Part shown: positions 7,931 to 15,528 of the stretch, in pieces
How positions within the stretch are numbered: the stretch's first letter is position 1
Layout of the letters: the number at the start of each line of letters is the position of its first letter
Source of the DNA: Actinomadura sp. DC4
GTDB taxonomy: Bacteria > Actinomycetota > Actinomycetes > Streptosporangiales > Streptosporangiaceae
NCBI RefSeq assembly: GCF_030406325.1
Contig: NZ_JAUEQY010000033.1
Coordinates: 59,332 to 123,331, forward strand
Direction of reading: 5' to 3'
DNA: 64,000 nucleotides
The notes under the pieces: generated by a model
The model's database searches: none
What the model was told of the DNA's origin: nothing
The model's input: the letters and a program-made list of their open reading frames with translations, nothing else
Translations under genes and position numbers: made by a program

Positions 7931-8695
7931 TCAGTCCATGACCAGTCCGCCGTTGACCGGAGCCGTGGTGCCCGTGATGAATCCGCTGTCCTCGCCCGCG
8001 TAGAAGGCGACGGCACGGGCCACGTCGCCGGGGGAGGCGATGCGGCCCATCGCCGTCTGGGCGGCCTGGCGCCGCTGGTGCTCCTCGTCGAGGGCGGCGC
8101 CGAGGATGGTGGTCTCGCCCACCGGCCCCGGGGCCACCACGTTGACGGTGATCCCGAGATGGCCCACCTCCTGCGCGACATAGCGGGCGAACTGGCTCAG
8201 TGCCGCCTTCGAGGTCCCGAGCGCGATCATGCCCTCGCGCGGCTGCCGGCTCAGTACGGTGCCGAGGTAGACGATGCGCCCGTAGCCGCGCGCGGTCATG
8301 CCGGGGACGACCGCCTTCGTCACCAGGAAGGCCGCGCGCATCTCCTCTTCGAGCTTACCGCCGAGCTCGTCCCAGGAGATCTCGTCGAACGACTTGATGG
8401 CGTACGGGATCAGCGCGCTGTGGACCAGGACCTCCACCTCGCCCATGGCGTCCCGGACCCGCTCGACCATGGCGAGCACGGCGGCCCCGTCGCGTACGTC
8501 GCCCTGTACGGCCATCGCCCCGCCGCCGGCGGAGCCGATCGACGCGACCACGCCGTCGGCCTCGTCGCGGCTGCTGCGGTAGTTGACGGCCACCCGCATG
8601 CCCCGGGTCGCCAGTAACCGGGCCACGGCCGCGCCGATCCCCCGGCTCCCGCCCGTGACGAGGGCGACCCTGCCGCCCTGTTCGACGTTCGGCAT
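7931..8695 (-). CDS. SDR-family oxidoreductase lacking the catalytic tyrosine
   Basis: A 254 aa FabG-like short-chain dehydrogenase fold. The dinucleotide motif TGGSRGIG is at about 14-21, followed by VNYRSSRDEA, a GDVRDGAAV strand and the C-terminal GFITGTTAPVNGG. The YxxxK motif reads LGTSK, so the tyrosine is Leu159 while Lys163 is kept, and the usual serine position is Thr146. It may be non-catalytic or use an unusual mechanism. The start is ATG 8695 (MPNVEQGG); longer readings run into the MITE-like element. It is likely co-transcribed with the NMT1-like gene. Confidence 0.85.
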   Translation of the reverse strand: MPNVEQGGRVALVTGGSRGIGAAVARLLATRGMRVAVNYRSSRDEADGVVASIGSAGGGAMAVQGDVRDGAAVLAMVERVRDAMGEVEVLVHSALIPYAIKSFDEISWDELGGKLEEEMRAAFLVTKAVVPGMTARGYGRIVYLGTVLSRQPREGMIALGTSKAALSQFARYVAQEVGHLGITVNVVAPGPVGETTILGAALDEEHQRRQAAQTAMGRIASPGDVARAVAFYAGEDSGFITGTTAPVNGGLVMD

Positions 8696-8728
8696 GTCGG
8701 CCTCCCCGGCTGTCACGGACGTCTCCTG

Positions 8729-8888
8729 GGGCCTGTCTCGAAGTCCCGCTGTCCTGCTGCGCGGCGCCCAGGCGGCGCCTCGCCGCGTCGTCCTCAGTCG
8801 ACAGCCGAACCAGGCTGCCTCCCTCGTCCGCCTTGCGAGGCACCACCTGGACACCGCTCGCTACGAACGGGGACTTCGAGACAGGCCC
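8729..8888. mobile_element. 160 bp MITE-like element
   Basis: Perfect 19 bp terminal inverted repeats bound the element: GGGCCTGTCTCGAAGTCCC at 8729-8747 and its reverse complement at 8870-8888. The interior has no open frame of note. 36 bases including part of the left end (8735-8770) recur exactly, inverted, at 33129-33164 beside an IS481-family remnant. It sits between the SDR start and the 3' end of the membrane protein gene. No clear target-site duplication is visible. Confidence 0.75.
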
Positions 8889-8895
8889 TACCCGG

Positions 8896-10290
8896 TCATG
8901 CCCGGTGGCCGGCGTTGTCACCCACGAGCGGCTGCCGGTGGGGCACCAGGACGAAGTCCTGGTTGACGGGTGCGGCCGTGTTGAGCAGCAGGCGCGTGGC
9001 GGCCGGCTGCAGGCCGGGGGCGCCGGCGAGGACGACGGCGTGACCTTCGTGGAAGCCGGTGGCCGCGTACTCGCCGTTCCGGTCCGTACGGGTGTGGAGG
9101 AGCTGACGGCCGTCCGGGTCGGTGACCGTGATCGTGGCGCCCGGGATCGGCTGTCCGGCGGGCCCGCTGACCCTCCCGGTGAGGATCGGGGGCTGCTCGC
9201 CGAAATGGTGCCGATGCGGGGGAAGGGCGATCGGCCGGGGGAGTTGCACGGTGGGGTCCTCCGCCGGCGGCGAGGGGATGTACACCGTGTTGTCGGCCCG
9301 CGCCTCGCGCAGGAGTTGCCGCAGCTGCTTGAGGTATCCGAACACGATGAGAGCCGCGCCGAGCACGATCCAGGCGCAGAGCACCGCGGTGGGCCGACCC
9401 AGGTGCTCGTCGTCGAAGTAACCGACGTCGCGCAGGGCGTCGGCCGCGTTGCCCATCGGCAGGATCGGGTGGAGGAACCGGAAGAAGCCCGGAAGCAGGG
9501 CGACGGGGACGGTGAGGCCGCTGGAGGGCACGCTGAGCATGATGAACAGCGTGACCGAGGCCCCCGGGAAGAACGCGCCGAGGAAGGGCACGAGCCCGTA
9601 CGAGGTCAGTGACACGGCCTGCGTCAGCAGGAACAGGTACAGCAGGTCGAGCGGATGCCGCGGGATCGCGTCCATCCCGTAGGCGGCCGTCAGGTAACAG
9701 GCGAGCGCGGCGACGACTCCGGCTCCGACCATCGTGGCCACGTGGGCCCGGCGGCTGAAGCCCACCGCGCGCTGCATGGTGACCACCACGAAGTAGGCGG
9801 GGAGGGTGCAGGCCATCAGCAGGTAGAACGGGCTGGACCCCGAGGGGTCGCCCTTGCTGGTCGGGGCGAGTTCGTGGAACTCGAGGGTGCCACCGGTGCT
9901 CTGGGCCGCGGCGGTGAGGACCGAGCGGACGGTCGTCTCCATGGCGGCACCGTCCGCCTTGGCGCCGTACATCTGCGGATGACGTGGAGCCGGCACGTAC
10001 GCCGCCACCACGTCGTTGTCCCGGACCGCGGCGCGTGCCTCGTCGGCGGAGCCGACCGGCTGCAGGGTGAACCCGCCCGGGAGAACCGCGTCGAGCCGGC
10101 TCTGAAGCTGCGCCGTCGTGGCGGGTGAGGCGGACACCGCGACCTTGATGTGGTGCGGGGTCGGGTGGTGAAGGGCCGACAGGAAGGAGAAGAGCAGTCC
10201 GACCAGGAAGATCGCGGGGAGCCAGAGCCCCATCGCGAGCGTGAACACGATCTCGCCGGGGCGTTTCGTCCTCGCATGCGCAGCTGCCAT
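8896..10290 (-). CDS. ABC-2/DUF3533-like membrane protein with C-terminal Ig-like regulatory domain
   Basis: A 464 aa membrane protein. One membrane segment (about 17-40, FTLAMGLWLPAIFLVGLLF) leads to an extracytoplasmic domain (about 45-150), then about five segments (about 155-345). This is the layout of YhgE/Pip and DUF3533 proteins and ABC-2-type permeases, which move hydrophobic or cell-surface compounds. The tail (about 385-455) is a carboxypeptidase-regulatory/CNA-B-like beta domain: LTGRVSGPAGQPIPGATI, then TDRNGEYAATGF. With six segments that tail would be cytoplasmic, which is odd. The divergent TetR gene and shared operators suggest it is the repressor's target. No ABC ATPase is adjacent. 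Confidence 0.8.
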   Translation of the reverse strand: MAAAHARTKRPGEIVFTLAMGLWLPAIFLVGLLFSFLSALHHPTPHHIKVAVSASPATTAQLQSRLDAVLPGGFTLQPVGSADEARAAVRDNDVVAAYVPAPRHPQMYGAKADGAAMETTVRSVLTAAAQSTGGTLEFHELAPTSKGDPSGSSPFYLLMACTLPAYFVVVTMQRAVGFSRRAHVATMVGAGVVAALACYLTAAYGMDAIPRHPLDLLYLFLLTQAVSLTSYGLVPFLGAFFPGASVTLFIMLSVPSSGLTVPVALLPGFFRFLHPILPMGNAADALRDVGYFDDEHLGRPTAVLCAWIVLGAALIVFGYLKQLRQLLREARADNTVYIPSPPAEDPTVQLPRPIALPPHRHHFGEQPPILTGRVSGPAGQPIPGATITVTDPDGRQLLHTRTDRNGEYAATGFHEGHAVVLAGAPGLQPAATRLLLNTAAPVNQDFVLVPHRQPLVGDNAGHRA

Positions 10291-10310
10291 GCGGTGCAGC
10301 CTACGCTAAT

Positions 10311-10341
10311 ATTGCACGCGTGCAATTCTGCACCTGTGCAA
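10311..10341. promoter_or_regulatory. Tandem TetR-type operators
   Basis: ATTGCACGCGTGCAAT (10311-10326) is a perfect 16 bp palindrome. CTGCACCTGTGCAA (10328-10341) is a near-copy beside it with the same TGCA half-sites. They lie between the divergent membrane protein and TetR genes, next to a TATTAG -10-like hexamer for the minus-strand gene. This is the expected arrangement for autoregulation plus target repression. Confidence 0.7.
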
Positions 10342-10394
10342 TAGCCTGTCGTGAGTACGCTGACCCTCGCCGGTCACGAGAGGACTTGATCACC

Positions 10395-10988
10395 ATGCAG
10401 GGCGCGGCTCCAGGGCTACGTGAACGTAAGAAGGCCGAGACTCGCGAGGCCCTGCGCGCCGCCGCGATCCGGCTCTTCTTGGAGCACGACCCCGCGGCGG
10501 TCACCGTGAACGACATCTGCGACGCCGCCCGAGTCTCCCGGCGGACCTTCTTCAACTACTTCGAGAGCAAGGAGGCGGCGCTCTTCGCCTGGGATCAGGA
10601 CCTCACCGAGGAGTTCGCCGTCAAGCTCGCCGCGCGGCCGCCGGACGAGCCGCCGCTCACGGCCCTGCGCCGGGCGATGGACCAGACCATGCCCGGCTTC
10701 GCCGCCCAGACCGGCTGGAACGCGCGTAAGGAGCTCTTCGGCGCGTACCCCGAGCTGCGGACGAAGATCCTGTCCGCGATCTTCCGCCTCGAGACCCGGC
10801 TCACCGACGTGCTGAACGACCGCGTCGGATGCCCGGAGGGCGGCCTCTATCCGCGGCTGCTCGCCGCGGCGACCGGATCGGCGTTCCGCGTGGCCTTCAC
10901 CACCTGGACCCCGGAGACGGGGATCGAGGGCCTGCGCGTGCTGATCGACCAGGCGTTCGACCGCCTGGCGGGCGGCCTGGCTCCCTGA
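10395..10988 (+). CDS. TetR/AcrR-family transcriptional regulator
   Basis: A 197 aa repressor of the TetR family. The N-terminal helix-turn-helix is clear: LRERKKAETREALRAAAIRL, then AVTVNDICDAARVSRRTFF and NYFESKEAAL. The C-terminal ligand domain cannot be matched to a compound. I chose ATG 10395, with GAGAGGA about 10 bases upstream; the longer reading from 10320 would begin inside the operator. It is divergent from the ABC-2-like gene and probably represses it and itself. A strong hairpin follows its stop. Confidence 0.9.
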   Translation: MQGAAPGLRERKKAETREALRAAAIRLFLEHDPAAVTVNDICDAARVSRRTFFNYFESKEAALFAWDQDLTEEFAVKLAARPPDEPPLTALRRAMDQTMPGFAAQTGWNARKELFGAYPELRTKILSAIFRLETRLTDVLNDRVGCPEGGLYPRLLAAATGSAFRVAFTTWTPETGIEGLRVLIDQAFDRLAGGLAP

Positions 10989-10997
10989 CGGCGCGTG

Positions 10998-11033
10998 CCC
11001 GTGCGAGGGCGCGCTCTTGCGCCCTCGCACGGG
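10998..11033. terminator. Strong bidirectional hairpin
   Basis: A perfect 15 bp stem, CCCGTGCGAGGGCGC (10998-11012) with its complement at 11019-11033, closes a six-base loop between the convergent TetR gene and the small secreted protein gene. It probably terminates both transcripts. Confidence 0.75.
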
Positions 11034-11039
11034 TGCGGT

Positions 11040-11327
11040 CTAGGAGATCAGGACGCTCAGTCCTTCTTTGATCTCGGCCCTGCCGGGCGGTACGGCGCCG
11101 GCCGGGAGCCCCGCGCATCCCGGCGCATCGAAGACATAGGCGAACTGGTCGGTCTGGTTGTCGATGAAGAGCGGGTGGGATCCGCCCTCGTAGCAGCCGC
11201 TGGGGTGGGGGTAGGCCGTGCCGTTGACGGTCAGGACTCCGTCGGCCGCGTTCGCGGAGCCGGTGAGGGCAAACGTGCACAGGCCGGCGGTGGCCAGGCC
11301 GGCGATGGTCAAAGCGGTACGCCGCAT
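11040..11327 (-). CDS. Small secreted protein
   Basis: A 95 aa protein with a clear Sec signal peptide: MRRTALTIAGLATAGLCTFAL then LTGSANA|ADG, with probable cleavage near residue 28. The mature part of about 67 aa has two cysteines (GCYEGG and PGCAG) that could form one disulphide. It reads as a compact beta-rich domain beginning VLTVNGTAYPHPSGCY. GGAGG lies six bases before the ATG. Function is unknown; small secreted inhibitor-like or surface proteins of this type are common in actinomycetes. Bases 11328-11592 carry only upstream regions. Confidence 0.8.
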   Translation of the reverse strand: MRRTALTIAGLATAGLCTFALTGSANAADGVLTVNGTAYPHPSGCYEGGSHPLFIDNQTDQFAYVFDAPGCAGLPAGAVPPGRAEIKEGLSVLIS

Positions 11328-11592
11328 ACAGTTCCTCCGGTTCGGGCGCGGGGGGACATGCCCGCACATTCATGAGTACGCAGCGTAGTCAAGCATAAGC
11401 GGAGAGTGGTCACTGCTTACCGTTTGGATAGTGCTGCCTTTCCCTGGTCCTGGGGTCCGCAGCCGGCGCTGCCGGGCGGCCGGTGTCCCGGCCGGATGAC
11501 GCTGGGGGAGAATGGGCGGAAGCCGGGCCGTCCAGGCGCGATCCAGGTCCGACGCGCTACCTTCGACCTGAGATCAACCGAGGAGACCCCAA

Positions 11593-12030
11593 ATGACATC
11601 GTTCTACGAAGACGCCGGTGATGGTGTGGTCGATCCGGGTCTGCTCCCGCCGGAGGAAAGCCTCGACGACGACGAGATCGGCGAGCTCGACGAGGGCTAC
11701 TCCCCGCCCAACCGGCCGCTGGGGGGCACGGCCTGGGGCGTCACCGAGCGCGAGCAGGGCACGCGTGAGGATCTCACGCACCGCCTCGCCCGCGAGGAGG
11801 CCGACCAGACCGACATCGAGTCCGACGGCATCGGCGACACCTCCGACACCGACGGCGAGCCGATCGACGACGAGGTCGGCGGCGCACGCGCCGGCCGGCT
11901 GACCGCGTGGGAGACCGACGACTTCGACCCGCCAGCGGACTACCAGGCACGCGACGTCGGCATCGACGGGGGCGCCGCGTCGGCCGAGGAGGCCGCCGTG
12001 CACGTCGTCCCGGACGAAGAGGACCGCTGA
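11593..12030 (+). CDS. DUF5709 family protein
   Basis: A 145 aa strongly acidic, probably disordered protein of the actinobacterial DUF5709 family, recognised from LPPEESLDDDEIG, LDEGYSPPNRPLGGTAWG, TEREQGTREDLTHRLAREE and the final AEEAAVHVVPDEED. The family has no established function. GAGGAGACC precedes the ATG. It is monocistronic as far as can be seen, since a 224-base gap follows. Confidence 0.88.
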   Translation: MTSFYEDAGDGVVDPGLLPPEESLDDDEIGELDEGYSPPNRPLGGTAWGVTEREQGTREDLTHRLAREEADQTDIESDGIGDTSDTDGEPIDDEVGGARAGRLTAWETDDFDPPADYQARDVGIDGGAASAEEAAVHVVPDEEDR

Positions 12031-12085
12031 ACCCACGCGGCACCAGGGGCGGTTACAGAACTGGTCGGAGTGAGTGAACGAAGTA

Positions 12086-12114
12086 TTGACCGGCCGGTGA
12101 CTTCGGCGTACGTT
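12086..12114 (+). promoter_or_regulatory. Candidate promoter of the acylase gene
   Basis: TTGACC (12086-12091) and TACGTT (12109-12114) are separated by 17 bases, a SigA/HrdB-like arrangement with a weak -10. It lies about 140 bases upstream of the acylase start, in a gap (12031-12254) with no other feature. Confidence 0.35.
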
Positions 12115-12254
12115 CCACGCAGAATCCGAAGAACGTTCACGTTTGCCACGGTCCCCGACTCACGGCGTCGTACCGGCCCGCCCGGCGACGGTCGTGGAAA
12201 TCTCGGTCAGTCGTAACTCCATTACCGGTCCCACGCCCCCTGGGAGCGACCCCG

Positions 12255-15200
12255 ATGCGCCTCCGTGTCCTTCGCGCGCCCGTCCTCGCCGCCCTGCTCG
12301 CCGTGCTGTCGACGGTGTACGTCGCGGTCCCCCCGGCACACTCCGCCACGGCGCCCGCCGCGTATTACGCCTCCGACGACTACTGCCTCGGGCAGTGCGA
12401 CGACGTGCTCCCGCCCGGCCAGAACGGCAACGCCACACTGGTGGACGTGCTGGCCAACCAGACGCTGGGCACGTTCCCCGCGCACAGTGACGACCAGCTC
12501 GCCCCGTACGCCGATCTCGTCCACAACTACAGCGGGCTGACGGACGACCAGGTCGACCGGTTCTTCAACGACAGCTCGTTCGGCGTGCCGGCGGGACAGG
12601 TGGAGGGCACCGAGTCACCGCGGTCGGACGTGACGATCGTGCGGGACAAGGCGACCGGGGTCCCCCACGTCACGGGTACGACGCGGACCGGCACGATGTT
12701 CGGCGCCGGGTACGCCGGGGCCGAGGACCGGTTGTTCGTCATGGACCTCATGCGCCACGTGGGCCGGGGCGACCTGACCTCCTTCGCCGGCGGCGCGCCG
12801 GGCAACCGGGCGCTGGAGCAGAGCGTCTGGCGCAACTCCCCGTACACCGACGCCGACCTGCAGGCCCAGGTGCAGCGGCTCAAGAACGAGGGCACCCGGG
12901 GCGCGCAGGTCTACAACGACGTCCAGGACTACGTCGCCGGAATCAACGCCTACATCGACCACTGCATGGCGGGCCGCAACTGCCCCGGAGAGTACGTCCT
13001 GACCGGCCACCTCGACGCGATCACCAACGCGGGCGGGCCCGTGGACTTCACGATGACCGACCTGATCGCGATCACCGGGGTCGTCGGCGGGCTGTTCGGC
13101 GGTGGCGGCGGGTCGGAGGTGCTGTCGGCGCTCGTACGGATCGCGGCGCGCGCCAAGTACGGTACGGCCGCGGGCGACCAGGCCTGGGCGGCGTTCCGGG
13201 AGCAGAACGACCCGGAGACCACGCTCACGTTGCACAACGGGCAGAGCTTTCCGTGGGGGAACCCGCCGGGCGGGGTGACCGGGCAGACGTACCCCGACGC
13301 GGGCAGCGCGCAGCCCGTCGACATCACCACCGACGAGACCGGGTCGGCCACCTCCTCGGCCAAGGGCTCCGCGTCCGCGGTCACGAGCCCGCTGAACGGG
13401 CTGACCGTGAACAACACCAAACCGGGCATGTCCAACGCGGTGGTGGTGTCGGCCGCCGAGTCGGCCACGCACCACCCCGTCGCGGTCTTCGGCCCGCAGA
13501 CCGGCTACTTCGCACCGCAGCTGCTCATGCTGGAGGAGCTGAACGGGCCGGGCATCCGGGCGCGCGGGGCCGCCTTCCCCGGTCTCAGCATGTACGTGCT
13601 GCTCGGCCGCGGCACCGACTACGCCTGGAGCGCCACCTCGGCGCTGGAGGACCTCACCGACGCGTACACGGTGAAGCTCTGCGATCCGAACGGCGGCACC
13701 CCCACCACGTCGTCGAACTCCTACCTCTACCAGGGCCAGTGCGTCGCGATGGAGAGCCTGGAGAAGGCCGACTCGTGGAAGCCGACGACGGCCGACAGCA
13801 CGCCGGCCGGCTCGTACAAGCTCGTGATCAAACGGACGAAGTACGGTCTCGTGAGCTGGCGGGGCACGGTCGGCGGTGCCCCGGTCGCCTTCACCCAGCT
13901 GAGGTCGACGTACCAGCATGAGACGGACTCGGCCATCGGCTTCCAGATGTTCAACGACCCCGCCGAGATGGGGTCGGCGGACGCCTTCCAGAACTCCGCG
14001 TCGCACATCGGGATGGCCTTCAACTGGTTCTACGTCAACTCCAGTGACGCGGCGTACTTCATGTCGGGCGACGTTCCGGTGCGCTCCTCGGTCGCGGACC
14101 CGAACCTGCCGATGACCGCGGACGCGGCCCACGAGTGGCAGGGCTTCGACCCGGCCACGAACAGCGCCGCCCATCTCCCGGCCTCGGCGCATCCGCAGGG
14201 GGTCAACCAGGACTACTACGTCAGCTGGAACAACAAGCAGGCCAAGGACTTCGGCGCGTCCGACGGCAACTTCAGCTTCGGCGCCGTACATCGCAGCGAC
14301 CTCCTGGACAAGCCGGTCAAGGCGGCGCTGGCGGGCGGCGGCACCCTGGACCGCGCCGGGACGGTCAAGATCGTTGAGGACGCCGCCACCACGGACCTGC
14401 GCGGCAAGGAGGTGCTCCCGTACCTCCTTCGCGTCATCAACAGCGGCACCGTCACGGACGCGAACCAGGCCGCGGCCGTGGCCGAGCTGAACACCTGGCT
14501 GTCGGACGGCGCCAGGCGCACGGAGACCGCCGCGGGCAGCAAGGCCTACGCCGACGCGGACGCCATCCGGATCCTCGACGCGTGGTGGCCGAAGCTCGTA
14601 CGGGCGGAGTTCAAGCCCGGCCTCGGCGACGGCCTCTACCAGGCGCTGGTGGACGCCCTGCAGATCAACGAGTCGCCGTCCGGCCATCAGCAGGGGGACG
14701 TCTCCACGATCCCCACCTCGGCGAACGAGTCGCAGGCGCACAAGGGCTCGTCGTTCCAGTACGGCTGGTGGGGCTATGTCGCCAAGGACCTCCGCGGGGT
14801 CCTCGGTGACGGCGTCTCCGGGCCGCTGCCCAGGAAGTACTGCGGCGACGGTACGGTCGCGGGCTGCCGCTCGGTGCTGCTGTCCAGCCTGACCGAGGCG
14901 CTGAACGAACCGGCCACGACCACCTACCCCGCCGACGACGTGTGCTCGGCCGGCGACCAGTGGTGCGCGGACTCGATCGAGCAGTCGCCGCTGGGGGGCG
15001 TCAAGCACTCACTGATCACCTGGCAGAACCGGCCGACCTACCAGCAGGTCGTCTCCTTCCCCGCGCATCGCGGCGACGACATCACCGACCTCGCCCGGTC
15101 CGGGACCGCCACCGCGTCGAGCGCGCAGAGCGGCTACCCGGCGAGCAACGCGGTCGACGGCGACCCCACCACCCGGTGGTCCAGCAACTGGACCGACGCC

Positions 15201-15467
15201 CAGTCGATCACCGTGGACCTCGGCTCCGCCAAGACCGTCGCCCGCGCCATCCTCCGCTGGGAGTCCGCGTACGGCTCCTCGTACCGGATCGAGCTCTCCG
15301 CCAACGGCAGTACCTGGACCACCGCGAAGAGCGTCACCTCCGGCAACGGTGGCGTCGACAACGTCGCGTTCCCGGCGGCCACGGCCCGCTACGTCCGGAT
15401 GACCGGCGTGAAGCGGGGCACCGGCTACGGCTACTCTCTGTACACGTTCGAGGTCTATCCACGTTGA
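12255..15467 (+). CDS. Secreted penicillin-acylase-family amidase with C-terminal discoidin domain
   Basis: A 1070 aa Ntn-hydrolase precursor, predicted to be secreted (signal peptide about 1-30, ending VPPAHSA) and to cut itself into two chains. The alpha chain carries VTIVRDKATGVPHVTG and FGAGYAGAEDRLFVMDLMRH, as in penicillin and acyl-homoserine-lactone acylases. The beta chain begins at the catalytic Ser393 in PGMSNAVVVS. Residues about 940-1070 form an F5/8 type C (discoidin/CBM32-like) domain, starting ARSGTATASSAQSGYPASNA. This extra domain, probably for cell-wall or sugar binding, is not part of the usual ~750-850 aa enzyme. The substrate is uncertain: acyl-HSL, lipopeptide or beta-lactam side chains. 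Confidence 0.9.
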   Translation: MRLRVLRAPVLAALLAVLSTVYVAVPPAHSATAPAAYYASDDYCLGQCDDVLPPGQNGNATLVDVLANQTLGTFPAHSDDQLAPYADLVHNYSGLTDDQVDRFFNDSSFGVPAGQVEGTESPRSDVTIVRDKATGVPHVTGTTRTGTMFGAGYAGAEDRLFVMDLMRHVGRGDLTSFAGGAPGNRALEQSVWRNSPYTDADLQAQVQRLKNEGTRGAQVYNDVQDYVAGINAYIDHCMAGRNCPGEYVLTGHLDAITNAGGPVDFTMTDLIAITGVVGGLFGGGGGSEVLSALVRIAARAKYGTAAGDQAWAAFREQNDPETTLTLHNGQSFPWGNPPGGVTGQTYPDAGSAQPVDITTDETGSATSSAKGSASAVTSPLNGLTVNNTKPGMSNAVVVSAAESATHHPVAVFGPQTGYFAPQLLMLEELNGPGIRARGAAFPGLSMYVLLGRGTDYAWSATSALEDLTDAYTVKLCDPNGGTPTTSSNSYLYQGQCVAMESLEKADSWKPTTADSTPAGSYKLVIKRTKYGLVSWRGTVGGAPVAFTQLRSTYQHETDSAIGFQMFNDPAEMGSADAFQNSASHIGMAFNWFYVNSSDAAYFMSGDVPVRSSVADPNLPMTADAAHEWQGFDPATNSAAHLPASAHPQGVNQDYYVSWNNKQAKDFGASDGNFSFGAVHRSDLLDKPVKAALAGGGTLDRAGTVKIVEDAATTDLRGKEVLPYLLRVINSGTVTDANQAAAVAELNTWLSDGARRTETAAGSKAYADADAIRILDAWWPKLVRAEFKPGLGDGLYQALVDALQINESPSGHQQGDVSTIPTSANESQAHKGSSFQYGWWGYVAKDLRGVLGDGVSGPLPRKYCGDGTVAGCRSVLLSSLTEALNEPATTTYPADDVCSAGDQWCADSIEQSPLGGVKHSLITWQNRPTYQQVVSFPAHRGDDITDLARSGTATASSAQSGYPASNAVDGDPTTRWSSNWTDAQSITVDLGSAKTVARAILRWESAYGSSYRIELSANGSTWTTAKSVTSGNGGVDNVAFPAATARYVRMTGVKRGTGYGYSLYTFEVYPR

Positions 15468-15510
15468 TGGCGTACGTTCCGTGGTCAGACGGGAATGCAC
15501 GCGGTGTTCG

Positions 15511-15525
15511 TCGGCTTGAAGCCGA
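15511..15525. promoter_or_regulatory. 15 bp palindrome abutting the MFS start
   Basis: TCGGCTT-G-AAGCCGA is perfectly symmetrical and ends three bases before the GTG of the MFS gene, where a Shine-Dalgarno would normally lie. It could be a repressor site or a translation-blocking stem. Confidence 0.35.
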
Positions 15526-15528
15526 TAC

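Noticed and set aside
8729..8888. MITE-like element as a functional small gene
   Set aside because: No frame with a start and ribosome-binding site; the inverted ends explain the sequence better.
12615..15008. 797-codon minus-strand frame opposite the acylase gene
   Set aside because: Low-complexity Arg/Gly/Val-rich translation, antisense to a clear Ntn-hydrolase gene.
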